From: a bacterium 1XD8-76
GTDB lineage: Bacteria; Bacillota; Clostridia; Lachnospirales; Lachnospiraceae
Length of the DNA stretch: 32,930 bases
Assembly (NCBI GenBank): GCA_003611955.1
Contig: RAZE01000032.1
Location: forward strand, 1-32,930
Direction: 5' to 3'
Below are positions 1-6,950 of the stretch, one piece after another (within the stretch, counting starts at the first letter, position 1; each line of letters opens with the position of its first letter). The translations under genes were made by a program, and so were the position numbers. Under the pieces are notes generated by a model. It searched no databases. It was not told the origin of the DNA and saw only the letters and a list, made by a program, of their open reading frames with translations.

Positions 1-1
1 C

Positions 2-406
2 GATAATGGAACGGGTTGCCGCATTCATGACAAGCCAGACGTATGCTTTGAGGCGGCGGATTTTTATGTAGAGGCCATGCGTCTGTTTTCGCTGGAAGCA
101 GATTCGGGGAATGCGCCTGCCATGTATGACCTGGGACGGATGTGGGCAGACGGTCTTGGGGTAGAGGCGGATCCGGATACGGCACAGGAATGGTACCGGA
201 AAGCGCTGGCTTCCTTTTTATCTGCAGAAAAGAAACTGCCGGAGAGAAAAAAGACGTATCTGCAGTACCGGATCGGAAAAATGTATCTTGCCGGTCTTGG
301 CTGTACGCAGGATCACAAAACAGCTGCGGACTGGCTGGAGAGGGCTGCAGGGAAGCAGCATAAGTACGCTCAATATAGTCTTCCACTGGAACGGGAAAAG
401 CAGTGA
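2..406 (+). pseudogene. Sel1-repeat protein, 3' end, open to the left edge
   Basis: The frame is open from the window edge, so the ATG at 77 is probably internal and the gene starts outside. Two Sel1-like (TPR-related) repeats are visible: one around AMYDLGRMWADGLGV and a second around YRIGKMYLAGLGC followed by AADWLERAA. Sel1 repeats form helical solenoids for protein-protein contacts. In Firmicutes integrative elements such repeats often sit at the end of relaxase/mobilisation proteins. The toprim remnant directly after it supports a mobile-element origin. The stop at 404-406 overlaps the start of that remnant in another frame. Family assignment is good; the relaxase link is inference. Whether the 5' part is intact cannot be seen. 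Confidence 0.6.
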
Positions 407-532
407 GGTCTATGTGTTTGAGGCTCCCAGGCGCTGTTTCAGACGCTGAAAGACTATCCGGCCTTAACAAAGATCTGCCTATGCCTGGATCACGATGAAG
501 CGGGGATGGAAGCGGCGGCACGGATGCGATGA
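399..532 (+). pseudogene. Toprim/DUF3991-type protein remnant with internal deletion
   Basis: Two pieces of one toprim domain are readable. Positions 399-428 give SSEVYVFEAP, carrying the toprim glutamate. Positions 428-532 give ALFQTLKDYPALTKICLCLD and then HDEAG, carrying the D-x-D strand, and end in TGA. The second piece is in another frame, and the stretch normally lying between these motifs is missing. This is therefore a deletion derivative and not a working gene. DUF3991/toprim proteins are usual cargo of Firmicutes conjugative elements, where they probably act on DNA during transfer. Reading by motif is confident; the exact subfamily is less sure. Confidence 0.65.
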
Positions 533-762
533 TATTTGCTTCTTGTGGTCTGGCATTGGAAACTGGGATACCGCTTCTGATTGTACAGAGAGATAAGCAC
601 GATGATATCTTGAATACATTGCAGCAGATTGCAAATGATACAGGAGTACGTTTAATCAATAATTGCCTAAGGCAAATAAAACCGGCACCGGTGGGTGGAA
701 TAACACTATCAGGTGATAATACTGACTTGTATTGGGGATTGGGATTGTATTTTTCGGAGTAG
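529..762 (+). CDS. Short hypothetical ORF, probably a fragment
   Basis: A 77-residue open frame starts with an ATG that lies inside the end of the toprim remnant and has no clear ribosome binding site. The sequence is protein-like, with ALETGIPLLIVQRDKHDDIL followed by TLQQIANDTGVRLINN. This could be a strand-helix-strand unit of an alpha/beta fold. I do not recognise the family. Its position behind a broken gene suggests a leftover piece of a larger gene fused at a deletion junction. It may be untranslated. Confidence 0.3.
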   Translation: MIFASCGLALETGIPLLIVQRDKHDDILNTLQQIANDTGVRLINNCLRQIKPAPVGGITLSGDNTDLYWGLGLYFSE

Positions 763-840
763 AATAATGATATATGGCAAACCGAAGCATAATACTCTGC
801 CTTCCGGTTTTTCCGGTAGTTATAATAAGCAACTTTAAAG

Positions 841-1224
841 TCAACAGCACAGACTGTCCCACTCACAGCCCCCGCAGATCTCACGCCGCTTTCCCGGCGA
901 GAGGATATGGGTCTGTACCGCGTTGACGAAATCGTTCCATCGGATTTGGGTGCCCGCGGCCAGACCGCAGAGTGCGAGCACCTGCCGATCATATTCCTTC
1001 GCCTTGCCGGAGGGTGTCCCGGAAGCTCCGTTCGTGCACTTCCCGGAACGGTTGCCCGGACAGTGGGAGCATACGTCATCGGTCTCATCAAGCAGGACAA
1101 CTATGGGATTCCTGTCCAGTTTTTCTTTCATTGCCCACATGTTTTCGGTAAATTCACCACTGTAACCTTTCCCCTGAAAATAGGAAAAACACATGCCGTG
1201 ATGTGCTCTGATCCTGTATGTCAT
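841..1224 (-). CDS. DUF1284 domain protein
   Basis: This small protein begins MTYRIRAHHGMCFSYFQGKG, the conserved start of the DUF1284 family. It has cysteines arranged as two pairs, C-SHC and C-GGC, near the middle and end, plus a terminal CC, which suggests metal or iron-sulphur binding. The function of the family is unknown. The start chosen is the ATG at 1224, because AAAGGAG lies 9 bases before it. The ATG seven codons upstream has that Shine-Dalgarno inside its own reading frame and none of its own. It looks intact although its neighbours are broken, so it may be native sequence between two mobile-element scars. Confidence 0.75.
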   Translation of the reverse strand: MTYRIRAHHGMCFSYFQGKGYSGEFTENMWAMKEKLDRNPIVVLLDETDDVCSHCPGNRSGKCTNGASGTPSGKAKEYDRQVLALCGLAAGTQIRWNDFVNAVQTHILSPGKRREICGGCEWDSLCC

Positions 1225-1248
1225 ATTTTGAGGCTCCTTTCTCATGCC

Positions 1249-1267
1249 GGTAGTGTCAAAAACTACC
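1249..1267. repeat. Inverted repeat at the probable end of an insertion sequence
   Basis: GGTAGT and ACTACC flank GTCAAAA, forming a short perfect hairpin about 130 bases before the transposase-like fragment. It may be the left terminal repeat of that element. The right end is not present, as expected for a truncated copy. Confidence 0.35.
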
Positions 1268-1397
1268 CATTTTTTTCACTTCTAAATCTAATAAAAACCT
1301 TGATTTTTAGGGAAATCTCCAATAAAAGAGTATTGACCTCCCTTTTCGTGTATAATGTCAATCGCCAAACCAACACTCACATAAGGAGCCAATGCTC

Positions 1398-1653
1398 ATG
1401 GACATTATACAATACTTACTCTCAATTATTCAATATCTTTTCCAGCAAAACTGCTGGCTGATTAACTTTATCTGCAGATACATCCCTCTTAAGCAGTGGG
1501 CTTTTGATGATTCCCACTCTCCCCAATATCACAAATTCAAGATGAATGAACTTCCTCTGGTCACCGACTTCCGGCAGGACTGGACTTATAAGGACCTCAT
1601 CTCTTACTACGTAAAACGGTATGATAAGAAGATACGCCCTGTCAGCCGACGCT
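1398..1653 (+). pseudogene. Transposase N-terminal fragment
   Basis: About 85 codons remain. The hydrophobic start MDIIQYLLSIIQYLFQQ is followed by IPLKQWAFDDSHSPQYHKFK and a stretch ending near IRPVSRR. From memory this resembles the N-terminus of DDE-type transposases with a zinc-ribbon that are common in Lachnospiraceae. The ribbon and catalytic core should follow but are absent, because at about 1653 the sequence changes abruptly into the antisense of a phage gene. The start at 1398 has AAGGAG nine bases upstream; an ATG at 1392 is too close to it. Family recall is moderate and truncation is certain. Confidence 0.5.
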
Positions 1654-1654
1654 C

Positions 1655-2663
1655 AGAATGCGATATCCTGCATGGTAGCCGCCATCTTCTCCGCTGTGCC
1701 GTCACAGTTGTTGATGGCGCTGTTTAATTTCTCAATGTCCCCCGGTGCGGCATTCATCACCGCAAGGAAGCCGGACATGGCCTTCTTGCCCACCAGAGCC
1801 TCCGCATTGGCGGCAGTCTGCCAGGATGTCCCCGAGGCTCCTCATGCTGCCGTCTGTATTTGTGGTCTGGATGGTCAGCTCCCCGAAGGCATCCCCGACA
1901 AACTTTACTTCCCCGGTGAGGTTGGTCATCATGGAGCGCATGGCCGTGCCTGCCTGGGAGGACTTGATGCCCGCGTTCGCCATCAGGCCGATGGCCTCTG
2001 CGGTATCTTCCGCCGTAAATCCCAATGCCTCGGCAACAGGGGCGCAGTATTTGAATTGGTCTTGGAGCCCATCTCACGGGCCTTATCCCGCAGAGCTTCC
2101 AGGTCTTTCCCCGTCGCCCCGGAAACCGCCGCCACCTGGCTCATGGCGGAATCGAAGTCGGACGCCACCTTCACGGCAGCCACGCCAAGCCCGCCCACCG
2201 CTGCAGTGACCGGCATCAGCTTCTGCCCCACGCCCTCAATGGCTGAGCCGACCGTCTTTAGCTTCTCCCCCGTGGCGGCGATCTTCTGCAATGCCACGGC
2301 GGACTGCCCCGCCTGCCTCTCCAGGTCGCGCAGGTTGTTCTCCGTCTCGATGATCTCACGCTGGAGTGCATCGTACTGGCTCTGTGAGATTTCCCCATTG
2401 GCAAGGGCCGTGTTTGCCTGCTCCGCCGCCGTTTTCAGCGTTTCCAGTTTTTCTTTTGTTTCCGAAACTGCCTGGCCGAGTAACCGGTGCTTCTGTGCCA
2501 TCAATTCTGTATTGCCGGGGTCCAGCTTCAGCAGCTTCTCCACGTCCTTAAGCTGCGACTGCGTGTTCCGGATCTCCGTATTTACGCCTTTTAAGGCCGT
2601 CTGGAGCTTCGTGGTGTCGCCGCCGATCTCTACAGTAATGCCTTTTATCCTGTTTGCCGCCAC
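1655..2663 (-). pseudogene. Phage tail tape-measure protein fragment with two internal deletions
   Basis: The start is probably the GTG at 2663 (MAANRIKGITVEIGGDTTKL), with AAGGGG seven bases upstream. The first ~200 residues are a coiled-coil tape-measure N-terminus and reach REMGSKT. Then the frame changes and resumes at KYCAPVAEALGFTAEDTAEA, so the stretch normally between is lost. A second change follows LGDILADCR, resuming in another frame at ANAEALVGKKAMSGFLAVMN and ending at MQDIAF plus stop. Tape-measure proteins set tail length in siphophages and are usually over 700 residues. Here the C-terminal part is gone. With the tail-chaperone-like ORF upstream this is a relic of a prophage tail module. 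Confidence 0.75.
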
Positions 2664-2736
2664 ACCAACACCCCTTAACGGCACAAAAAAAGCCCGGCTG
2701 CCCAAGCGTTATCGGTAAATAAAAATCAATTTGTGG

Positions 2737-2867
2737 TCAGAATGAATCGAAATCGTCCTGCCCCGCGATGACGGAATAATCCGCCCCGTCATTGCTGCTC
2801 TCCGCATACATGTCGTTGACCATGCCAATGGTCAGCAGATCTAAATCACGGATGGAGATTTTTTCAT
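2737..2867 (-). pseudogene. Phage tail assembly chaperone-like small ORF, frameshifted in an A6 run
   Basis: AAAGGAGG followed nine bases later by ATGAAAAAATC marks a strong start at 2867. As written, that frame stops after eight codons (MKKSPSVI). One extra A would give MKKISIRDLDLLTIGMVNDM and continue to the QDDFDSF end at 2737. It lies immediately upstream of the tape-measure fragment, where siphophages encode tail assembly chaperones, often with programmed frameshifts. So this is either a decayed gene, a sequencing slip in the homopolymer, or a slippery site. The function assignment rests mainly on position and on the character of the C-terminus. Confidence 0.5.
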
Positions 2868-3137
2868 GGCTGTGAACCTCCTTTCGTGGGTGGATTTTTT
2901 CAAGCGGCGCAAGCCGCAAAAGGCGGGCTTGGGGTGGCAACCCCAACAAGATTCCCATAGGACAAAATGAGCGATTAGCGAAATTTGGTACTATGGTAGA
3001 ATCTTGCTCTAAGAAAACAGCGTAAATTTCCCCCTCTATTCCTTACTACGCAGAGAAATGCAAGTATGGCAAATTTTTGGGAAACTTTTTGATAAAACTT
3101 TTCGACAAAGCTGAAAAATCAGCGCGATCTTTGGCGC
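2868..3137. other. Intergenic stretch with no convincing gene
   Basis: I see no supported gene here. The part near 2910-2960 holds two small inverted repeats, GCGGCGCAAGCCGC and GGGGTGGCAACCCC, in a block that I recall as common flanking sequence of Firmicutes integrative elements. The rest is AT-rich without a ribosome binding site. It is probably the junction between the phage relic and another element. Confidence 0.4.
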
Positions 3138-3169
3138 AAAAAAACAGGAAACCTATTCTGATTTCCTGT
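3138..3169 (-). terminator. Rho-independent terminator
   Basis: On the minus strand ACAGGAAA pairs with TTTCCTGT across a 10-base loop and is followed by seven T. It would end transcription of the operon whose last gene survives only as the response-regulator tail at 3209-3262. Confidence 0.7.
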
Positions 3170-3208
3170 CATGGTATGCCGCTGTGACGGGCGGCGGTTA
3201 TTCGGTTA

Positions 3209-3262
3209 TTATTCCCCGGAAGCAAACTTGTAGCCTATGCCTAAAACGGTCTTTAATTTTGT
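3209..3262 (-). pseudogene. C-terminal tail of an OmpR-family response regulator
   Basis: The last codons read KLKTVLGIGYKFASGE followed by TAA. This is the typical end of the winged-helix output domain of OmpR/VanR-type regulators (turn and C-terminal hairpin, G-x-G-Y-K/R-F). Upstream of it the frame is lost, and the preceding sequence (LLLLTLNEQEEKAID in another frame) looks unrelated, so only a stub remains. The terminator at 3138 follows as expected for an operon end. Confidence 0.45.
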
Positions 3263-3376
3263 CAATCGCCTTTTCTTCCTGTTCGTTAAGCGTCAGCAGT
3301 AATAATTTTCCCTTGCTCCCGCCTTTCTTTATAAATATTACTAGATACTTTATCCCTGTAAAATAGAATATGTAAT

Positions 3377-3868
3377 CTATTGTTTTGTTTTGGCTAATTC
3401 TATTGCTTCTTTCCCGGATAAATGTTCAATGTCTAATTCTATCATGCACAAAGGTTTCCATTCCCTGTTAATTGCAGTATTTCGATTTGTTTCTGTATCA
3501 GTTGGATAGTATTTTACTGCCAATCGTTCTATTGCGTTTTTCATTTCTGTTTCATCTTCCATAACATGAATTTTGCCAAAAGCAATTACGCTTCTGAAAT
3601 AAGTTGTGTATTCCTCCGGCACGATATGGTCTTGGTCGATTACGCAAAAAGACGCTTTACTGCATTTCTTGATTGCGTCTATTTTATGCCCGCTTTTTGC
3701 ACCATGAAAAAACAGTTTAGAATTGTAATATACATAACTGATTGGAACTGCATACGGATAATCGTTATCTCCTAATAAAGCTAATACACCGGCTGTTCCT
3801 TTTTCTAAGATTTCAACACATTCCTTTTCGGATAATATTTGTTTTTTCCTACGCATTTCTCTAAACAT
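3377..3868 (-). CDS. Pyridoxamine 5'-phosphate oxidase-like FMN-binding split-barrel protein (Nim-like)
   Basis: This 163-residue protein belongs to the FMN-binding split-barrel group that includes the 5-nitroimidazole reductases NimA-J. Visible features are MRRKKQILSEKECVEILEKG at the start, the strand VLALLGDNDYPYAVPISYVY, KLFFHGAKSGHKIDAI (flavin-phosphate region) and CVIDQD. The start at 3868 has AGAGG eight bases upstream; the ATG at 3904 lacks one. The gene overlaps the end of the MATE gene by 8 bp, so translation is probably coupled and the two are expressed together. Substrate is unknown: a nitro compound or other redox-active drug is possible but unproved. Base composition is AT-rich, unlike the surrounding core genes, which suggests transfer. 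Confidence 0.8.
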   Translation of the reverse strand: MFREMRRKKQILSEKECVEILEKGTAGVLALLGDNDYPYAVPISYVYYNSKLFFHGAKSGHKIDAIKKCSKASFCVIDQDHIVPEEYTTYFRSVIAFGKIHVMEDETEMKNAIERLAVKYYPTDTETNRNTAINREWKPLCMIELDIEHLSGKEAIELAKTKQ

Positions 3869-5180
3869 TTTTCTTACCTCTTTCTGATTTAATATATAAT
3901 GCAATGCCCGCTAAAGCGACAAAACACTCTGTAACTGGAAAAGAAAGCCATACGCCTGTCGTTTTTAATATAAAAGACAGGAAAAATGCCATAGGAATTA
4001 TCATTAAAAATCCTCTTGACAATGAAATGATTTGTGCAGGCAAGGCTTTTTCTGTTGACGTAAAATATGCAGATATAATGATGTTAAACCCAACAGATGG
4101 AATAGCAGTAAAATATAATTTCAACCCTGTTGTTGCGATTTCCTGTAACTGTATATTTTGCTCACTGTTAAATATGCTTACTATTGGATTGGCTGTAAGT
4201 AAAAAAAACAGGTAAATACCAAATGATATAACTAACATGGTTTTTAAGGCATATTTCAAAATCTGTTTCTGACTTTCATGCTCTCCGTATCCGTATACCC
4301 TGCTTAATATGGGCTGTGTTCCCTGTGCTATCCCGGTATAAATTGAAATAACCACAAGTGATAAATTTGCAACTACACCATAAGCCGCTACACCGATATT
4401 CCCTTGCAAGTGCAGGATAATCGTATTAAAAACTATCATTACAATTCCCGAAGCCATTTCAGTGATAAAGGACGGAACACCTAATGAAATGATATTTCCT
4501 ATCAATCGAAAGGAAGGCTTTATCTGCACGAAATGAAACTGGTTTTGTTTTGTAAGCCAATGCTTAGATAAAACAATGAGACTAATAACAGGTGCTAATC
4601 CGGTTGCCAATACTGCACCGAATATCCCCATATTAAGAGGAAAAATAAATATATAATCTAAAATAATATTTGAGAAACTTCCCGCCAGCATACCAATCAT
4701 AGACAATTTAGGATTTCCGTCATTTCTTACAAAGCAGATCAGTGTATCATTTGCCATAAATGCCGGAGCAAAAAGTAAAATAACCTGTAAATATGTTTTT
4801 GTCATATAATAGACACTTTTATCAGCGCCTAATAATCTTGTCAGTTGTCCGGAAAAGAGAATACCTGTCAGCATAAAAATGACAGCCAATGCAGACATAA
4901 TATATATTGTATTTGAAAAAGATTTATCTGCATTTTTATATTCTTTTTGCCCTCTGTAAATGGAATATTTTGTTGCACCCCCCATTCCAAACATCAGCCC
5001 GCTTCCATGAACAAAGCTATATATCGGAATAGCTAAATTAAGTGCGGTCAGACCATTTGCACCTAAACCGTTTGAAACGAAAAAGGTATCAGCAAGTATA
5101 TAACATGATAATCCAATCATGCCGCATATATTTAATATTACATATTGAGAAAATTCTTTCAGTAGCGTTTTGGTTTCCAT
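3861..5180 (-). CDS. MATE family multidrug efflux transporter
   Basis: About 439 residues with 12 predicted membrane segments in two six-helix halves, the usual MATE size. Recognisable parts are ILADTFFVSNGLGANGLTAL in helix 1-2, the GSGLMFGMGGATKYSI loop, and the second-half counterpart YGVVANLSLVVISIYTGIAQ followed by GTQPILSRVYG. MATE pumps use Na+ or H+ gradients to export cationic or amphipathic compounds. The start at 5180 is set by AAGGAG six bases upstream; an ATG at 5186 abuts the Shine-Dalgarno. It heads a two-gene operon with the Nim-like gene and is preceded by a leader peptide and terminator hairpin, so expression is probably inducible. AT-rich and likely acquired. Confidence 0.9.
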   Translation of the reverse strand: METKTLLKEFSQYVILNICGMIGLSCYILADTFFVSNGLGANGLTALNLAIPIYSFVHGSGLMFGMGGATKYSIYRGQKEYKNADKSFSNTIYIMSALAVIFMLTGILFSGQLTRLLGADKSVYYMTKTYLQVILLFAPAFMANDTLICFVRNDGNPKLSMIGMLAGSFSNIILDYIFIFPLNMGIFGAVLATGLAPVISLIVLSKHWLTKQNQFHFVQIKPSFRLIGNIISLGVPSFITEMASGIVMIVFNTIILHLQGNIGVAAYGVVANLSLVVISIYTGIAQGTQPILSRVYGYGEHESQKQILKYALKTMLVISFGIYLFFLLTANPIVSIFNSEQNIQLQEIATTGLKLYFTAIPSVGFNIIISAYFTSTEKALPAQIISLSRGFLMIIPMAFFLSFILKTTGVWLSFPVTECFVALAGIALYIKSERGKKNV

Positions 5181-5190
5181 AGACATCTCC

Positions 5191-5252
5191 TTAAAATACA
5201 AAAGCGTCAGAACTTTCTATCTTCTCTGACCTAACGATAGAAAGTCTGACGC
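5191..5252 (-). promoter_or_regulatory. Transcription attenuator hairpin in front of the MATE gene
   Basis: On the minus strand GCGTCAGACTTTCTAT (5237-5252) pairs with ATAGAAAGTTCTGACGC (5204-5220), leaving one bulged base and a 16-base loop. It is followed by TTTTGTATTTT directly before the MATE Shine-Dalgarno. This is an intrinsic terminator placed inside the leader. Its upstream arm lies within codons 1-6 of the leader peptide, so a ribosome on that peptide would block hairpin formation and allow readthrough. Confidence 0.75.
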
Positions 5253-5254
5253 AT
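5231..5254 (-). CDS. Putative regulatory leader peptide MRQTFYR
   Basis: A seven-codon frame, ATG to TAG, sits between the promoter and the MATE gene. GGGTAAAGAG lies just upstream and can serve as a weak ribosome binding site. The coding part overlaps the left arm of the attenuator. Such short frames upstream of ABC-F, MLS and efflux genes sense ribosome-targeting antibiotics by stalling. Its role here is inferred from layout only; I do not recall this exact peptide with certainty. Confidence 0.6.
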   Translation of the reverse strand: MRQTFYR

Positions 5255-5300
5255 AATCTCTTTACCCGGTGGCAAAAAGCAACGTTGTTTCCAGTACGGT

Positions 5301-5329
5301 ATTATATACCAAAACAAATTGAAAAGCAA
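5301..5329 (-). promoter_or_regulatory. Sigma-A promoter of the MATE operon
   Basis: TTGCTT (5324-5329) and TATAAT (5301-5306) are separated by 17 bases on the minus strand. The start would fall about 40 bases before the leader peptide ATG. Confidence 0.75.
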
Positions 5330-5372
5330 TACCTAAAATTTGACTTTGAGTTTTCTTTCTGTAAAATTCATT

Positions 5373-5669
5373 TTACAGAGTTATACCCGCCTTTTTTGCA
5401 AAGTAGTCTTTTCTCCCGATAAGTTCCGACTGTTTTTCCTTCGGCAGATTATTAAATAAATCATCATAAAGAACATCAGCTAACTGCATTTCTCTCGCAA
5501 GCAAAAATACATTTAGATTAAGCCATTCCTCCCAAAGCCCCTCAAATAAGCTGTTACTGTCTGTATATGTGTCAAGCTCCTCAAAGCCATATGACACTGT
5601 ATAACATTGCAGTTTAACAAAACCATACCTACCAGCATCAACCAATAAAATATCTGAACCGTGATAAGT
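5373..5669 (-). pseudogene. Hypothetical protein, 5'-truncated
   Basis: The frame is open from 5669 but has no ATG; the first usable codon is a TTG at 5645 without a ribosome binding site. It encodes SDILLVDAGRYGFVKLQCYT early on and a helical C-terminus with LWEEWLNLNVFLLAREMQLA and LPKEKQSELIGRKDYF. I recall similar acidic helical proteins as hypotheticals of Lachnospiraceae mobile elements, but no function. The missing start suggests that the N-terminal part was lost at a junction near 5670-5700. Confidence 0.4.
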
Positions 5670-5695
5670 TTACCAAGGAAATTGATAGCATTTAA

Positions 5696-5738
5696 GAAAG
5701 AGCCAATGGATGAGGTACCCCCTGCCATTGGCTCTTTC
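5696..5738. terminator. Strong hairpin at the end of the PIN module, likely terminator
   Basis: GAAAGAGCCAATGG and CCATTGGCTCTTTC form a perfect 14-bp stem with a 15-base loop. On the minus strand it follows the small gene ending at 5743 by a few bases. The T-tract is weak (TTTCTTAAAT), so it may act as a terminator or an RNA-stabilising 3' end. A mobile-element end is also possible. Confidence 0.55.
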
Positions 5739-5742
5739 ATTA

Positions 5743-5916
5743 TCATACACCCACTTTTTCACTTTGCCGTAGCCTCTCCAGCACCACCGCTGCTCCCTTT
5801 CGAGTATCCTCAATGATCTCCCTGGGAGTCATCTGGACATGGCGCAGAGAATTATATTCACGGATCTTCCGGATGTCCTCCAGATTAAAATCCTTACTCA
5901 CTATCGGTTTCGTCAT
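5743..5916 (-). CDS. Small putative antitoxin-like partner of the PIN protein
   Basis: This 57-residue protein begins MTKPIVSKDFNLEDIRKIRE and ends in a helical tail (REIIEDTRKGAAVVLERLRQ). It overlaps the end of the PIN gene by 23 bp. Small helical proteins of this kind (TKPI-SKDF-EDI-KIREYN) are found paired with PIN proteins. The start is uncertain: ATGs at 5928, 5925 and 5916 are all in frame. AAGGAG abuts the first two, so I prefer 5916, which also gives the N-terminus I recall as typical. An antitoxin role is inferred from pairing and size. The order toxin then antitoxin is the reverse of the common one. Confidence 0.6.
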   Translation of the reverse strand: MTKPIVSKDFNLEDIRKIREYNSLRHVQMTPREIIEDTRKGAAVVLERLRQSEKVGV

Positions 5917-6397
5917 CGTCCTCATCATCTCCTTCCAGAAGTACGGAGGGCGGATAAATCAGCAGATCCTTGTAACCCTCCAGGGTTGTGATGGTCTTTA
6001 CCCCTCGCACTGTTTTTACATTTACGATATGTTTAAAATTCCAGGATGTAATAATATCACATCCCGCCAGGATCGCCGCCGCGATATGCTGGCAGTCATC
6101 AAAACTCTTTTTCTTCAGGATACCAAAATCAATGAATTTCTCTGCCAGTTCCACTGTATCTTCATCCGTGTTGACCAGCTGGTATTGGATCTGTTTCAGA
6201 TAGCCCAGAAGGATATCCAGCTTTTCCTGGCTGCAGCCACTGATCTCATTGAACACGATATCAGAAATATACACTTCATAGCGCCCCTGCCTAAACAGTT
6301 CCCACAGTTCCAGCGTATCTTTCATTTTTTCCGGTGTATCCTGTTGATATAGATAACTGACCACTGAGGTGTCCAGATAAACCTTCAACTTACGCAT
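5894..6397 (-). CDS. PIN domain ribonuclease-like protein, probable toxin
   Basis: This 167-residue protein has the PIN (PilT N-terminus) fold and its acidic active-site pattern: D9 in VYLDTSVVSYL, E51 in FNEISG, and D100/D101 in FDDCQHIAAAILAGCDIITS, followed by the usual WNFKHIVN. PIN toxins cleave RNA with Mg2+ or Mn2+. The start has AGGAGG six bases before it. The C-terminus ends in an acidic run (EGDDEDDDETDSE) that is unusual for the family and falls in the overlap with the next gene, perhaps a by-product of that overlap. The module sits among acquired or decayed genes, typical for a toxin-antitoxin pair. Confidence 0.85.
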   Translation of the reverse strand: MRKLKVYLDTSVVSYLYQQDTPEKMKDTLELWELFRQGRYEVYISDIVFNEISGCSQEKLDILLGYLKQIQYQLVNTDEDTVELAEKFIDFGILKKKSFDDCQHIAAAILAGCDIITSWNFKHIVNVKTVRGVKTITTLEGYKDLLIYPPSVLLEGDDEDDDETDSE

Positions 6398-6427
6398 CCC
6401 ATACCTCCTGCCTTTTATTTTATTCTA

Positions 6428-6898
6428 TCATGAAACACCAGAAAAGTCATTCCCTGTATTTTCAATTTTACCATCATCGTAAGACTTAACCGTGCATTTT
6501 CCCAAAGATTCTACCCATTCCCGAACCTCTTCATCTGAAACATTAGACTGGAACCTCATACCTTCTTTCCATTCTCCACTTCCTCCCAACTCCTCCAGCA
6601 GTTCTCCGCTCTCTCCCAATCCAGATGATGCAGATATACAGAAAGGAATCACCGTTTTTCCTACCTCATTGCTTTCTGTTTCTTCTATACCAGTATCTTC
6701 CGCATCTCCATTTTCCAATGTATCTAACTCTTCTTCCAGCTTCTGTTCATCTGCAGCCTGTTCTGCCTGAACTGTATGATCATTTTTTGTGTCCTCAAAA
6801 TTCGTGCCACATCCCACTAATAGGCCTACTGCCACCTCCGCCATAATCAATGAAAAAATACTCCGTTCTCCCTGTTTATTTATCTCAACACCATACAC
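6428..6898 (-). pseudogene. Chimeric ORF: lipoprotein leader joined to the C-terminal third of a flavodoxin
   Basis: The N-terminus contains a lipobox, LLVGC, at about residues 26-30 and then an acidic linker (EEELDTLENGDAEDTGIEET). The rest, from GKTVIPFCISASSGLGESGE to EVREWVESLG, is the C-terminal part of a flavodoxin_4-type protein. In lipoprotein flavodoxins of Clostridia the FMN-phosphate loop (AYFS-x-x-G-N) and central strands sit between these two parts; they are missing here. No good ribosome binding site precedes the ATG. The likely explanation is an in-frame deletion in a lipoprotein flavodoxin gene. It is probably not able to bind FMN. Confidence 0.65.
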
Positions 6899-6950
6899 AA
6901 TTTTCTTTTTATTTGTGTATATAGTTCCTATTCCCCTCTATTTTTAAACG

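Noticed and set aside
1621..2718. Long plus-strand open frame of 365 codons
   Set aside because: It is the antisense of the phage tape-measure fragment. The minus strand gives recognisable coiled-coil phage protein, while this frame has skewed Ser/Ala/Pro composition and no ribosome binding site.
2866..2970. Plus-strand 34-codon frame starting MAVNLLSWVDFF with GGAG upstream
   Set aside because: It runs through the junction sequence with inverted repeats and is antisense to a better phage start. No second evidence supports it.
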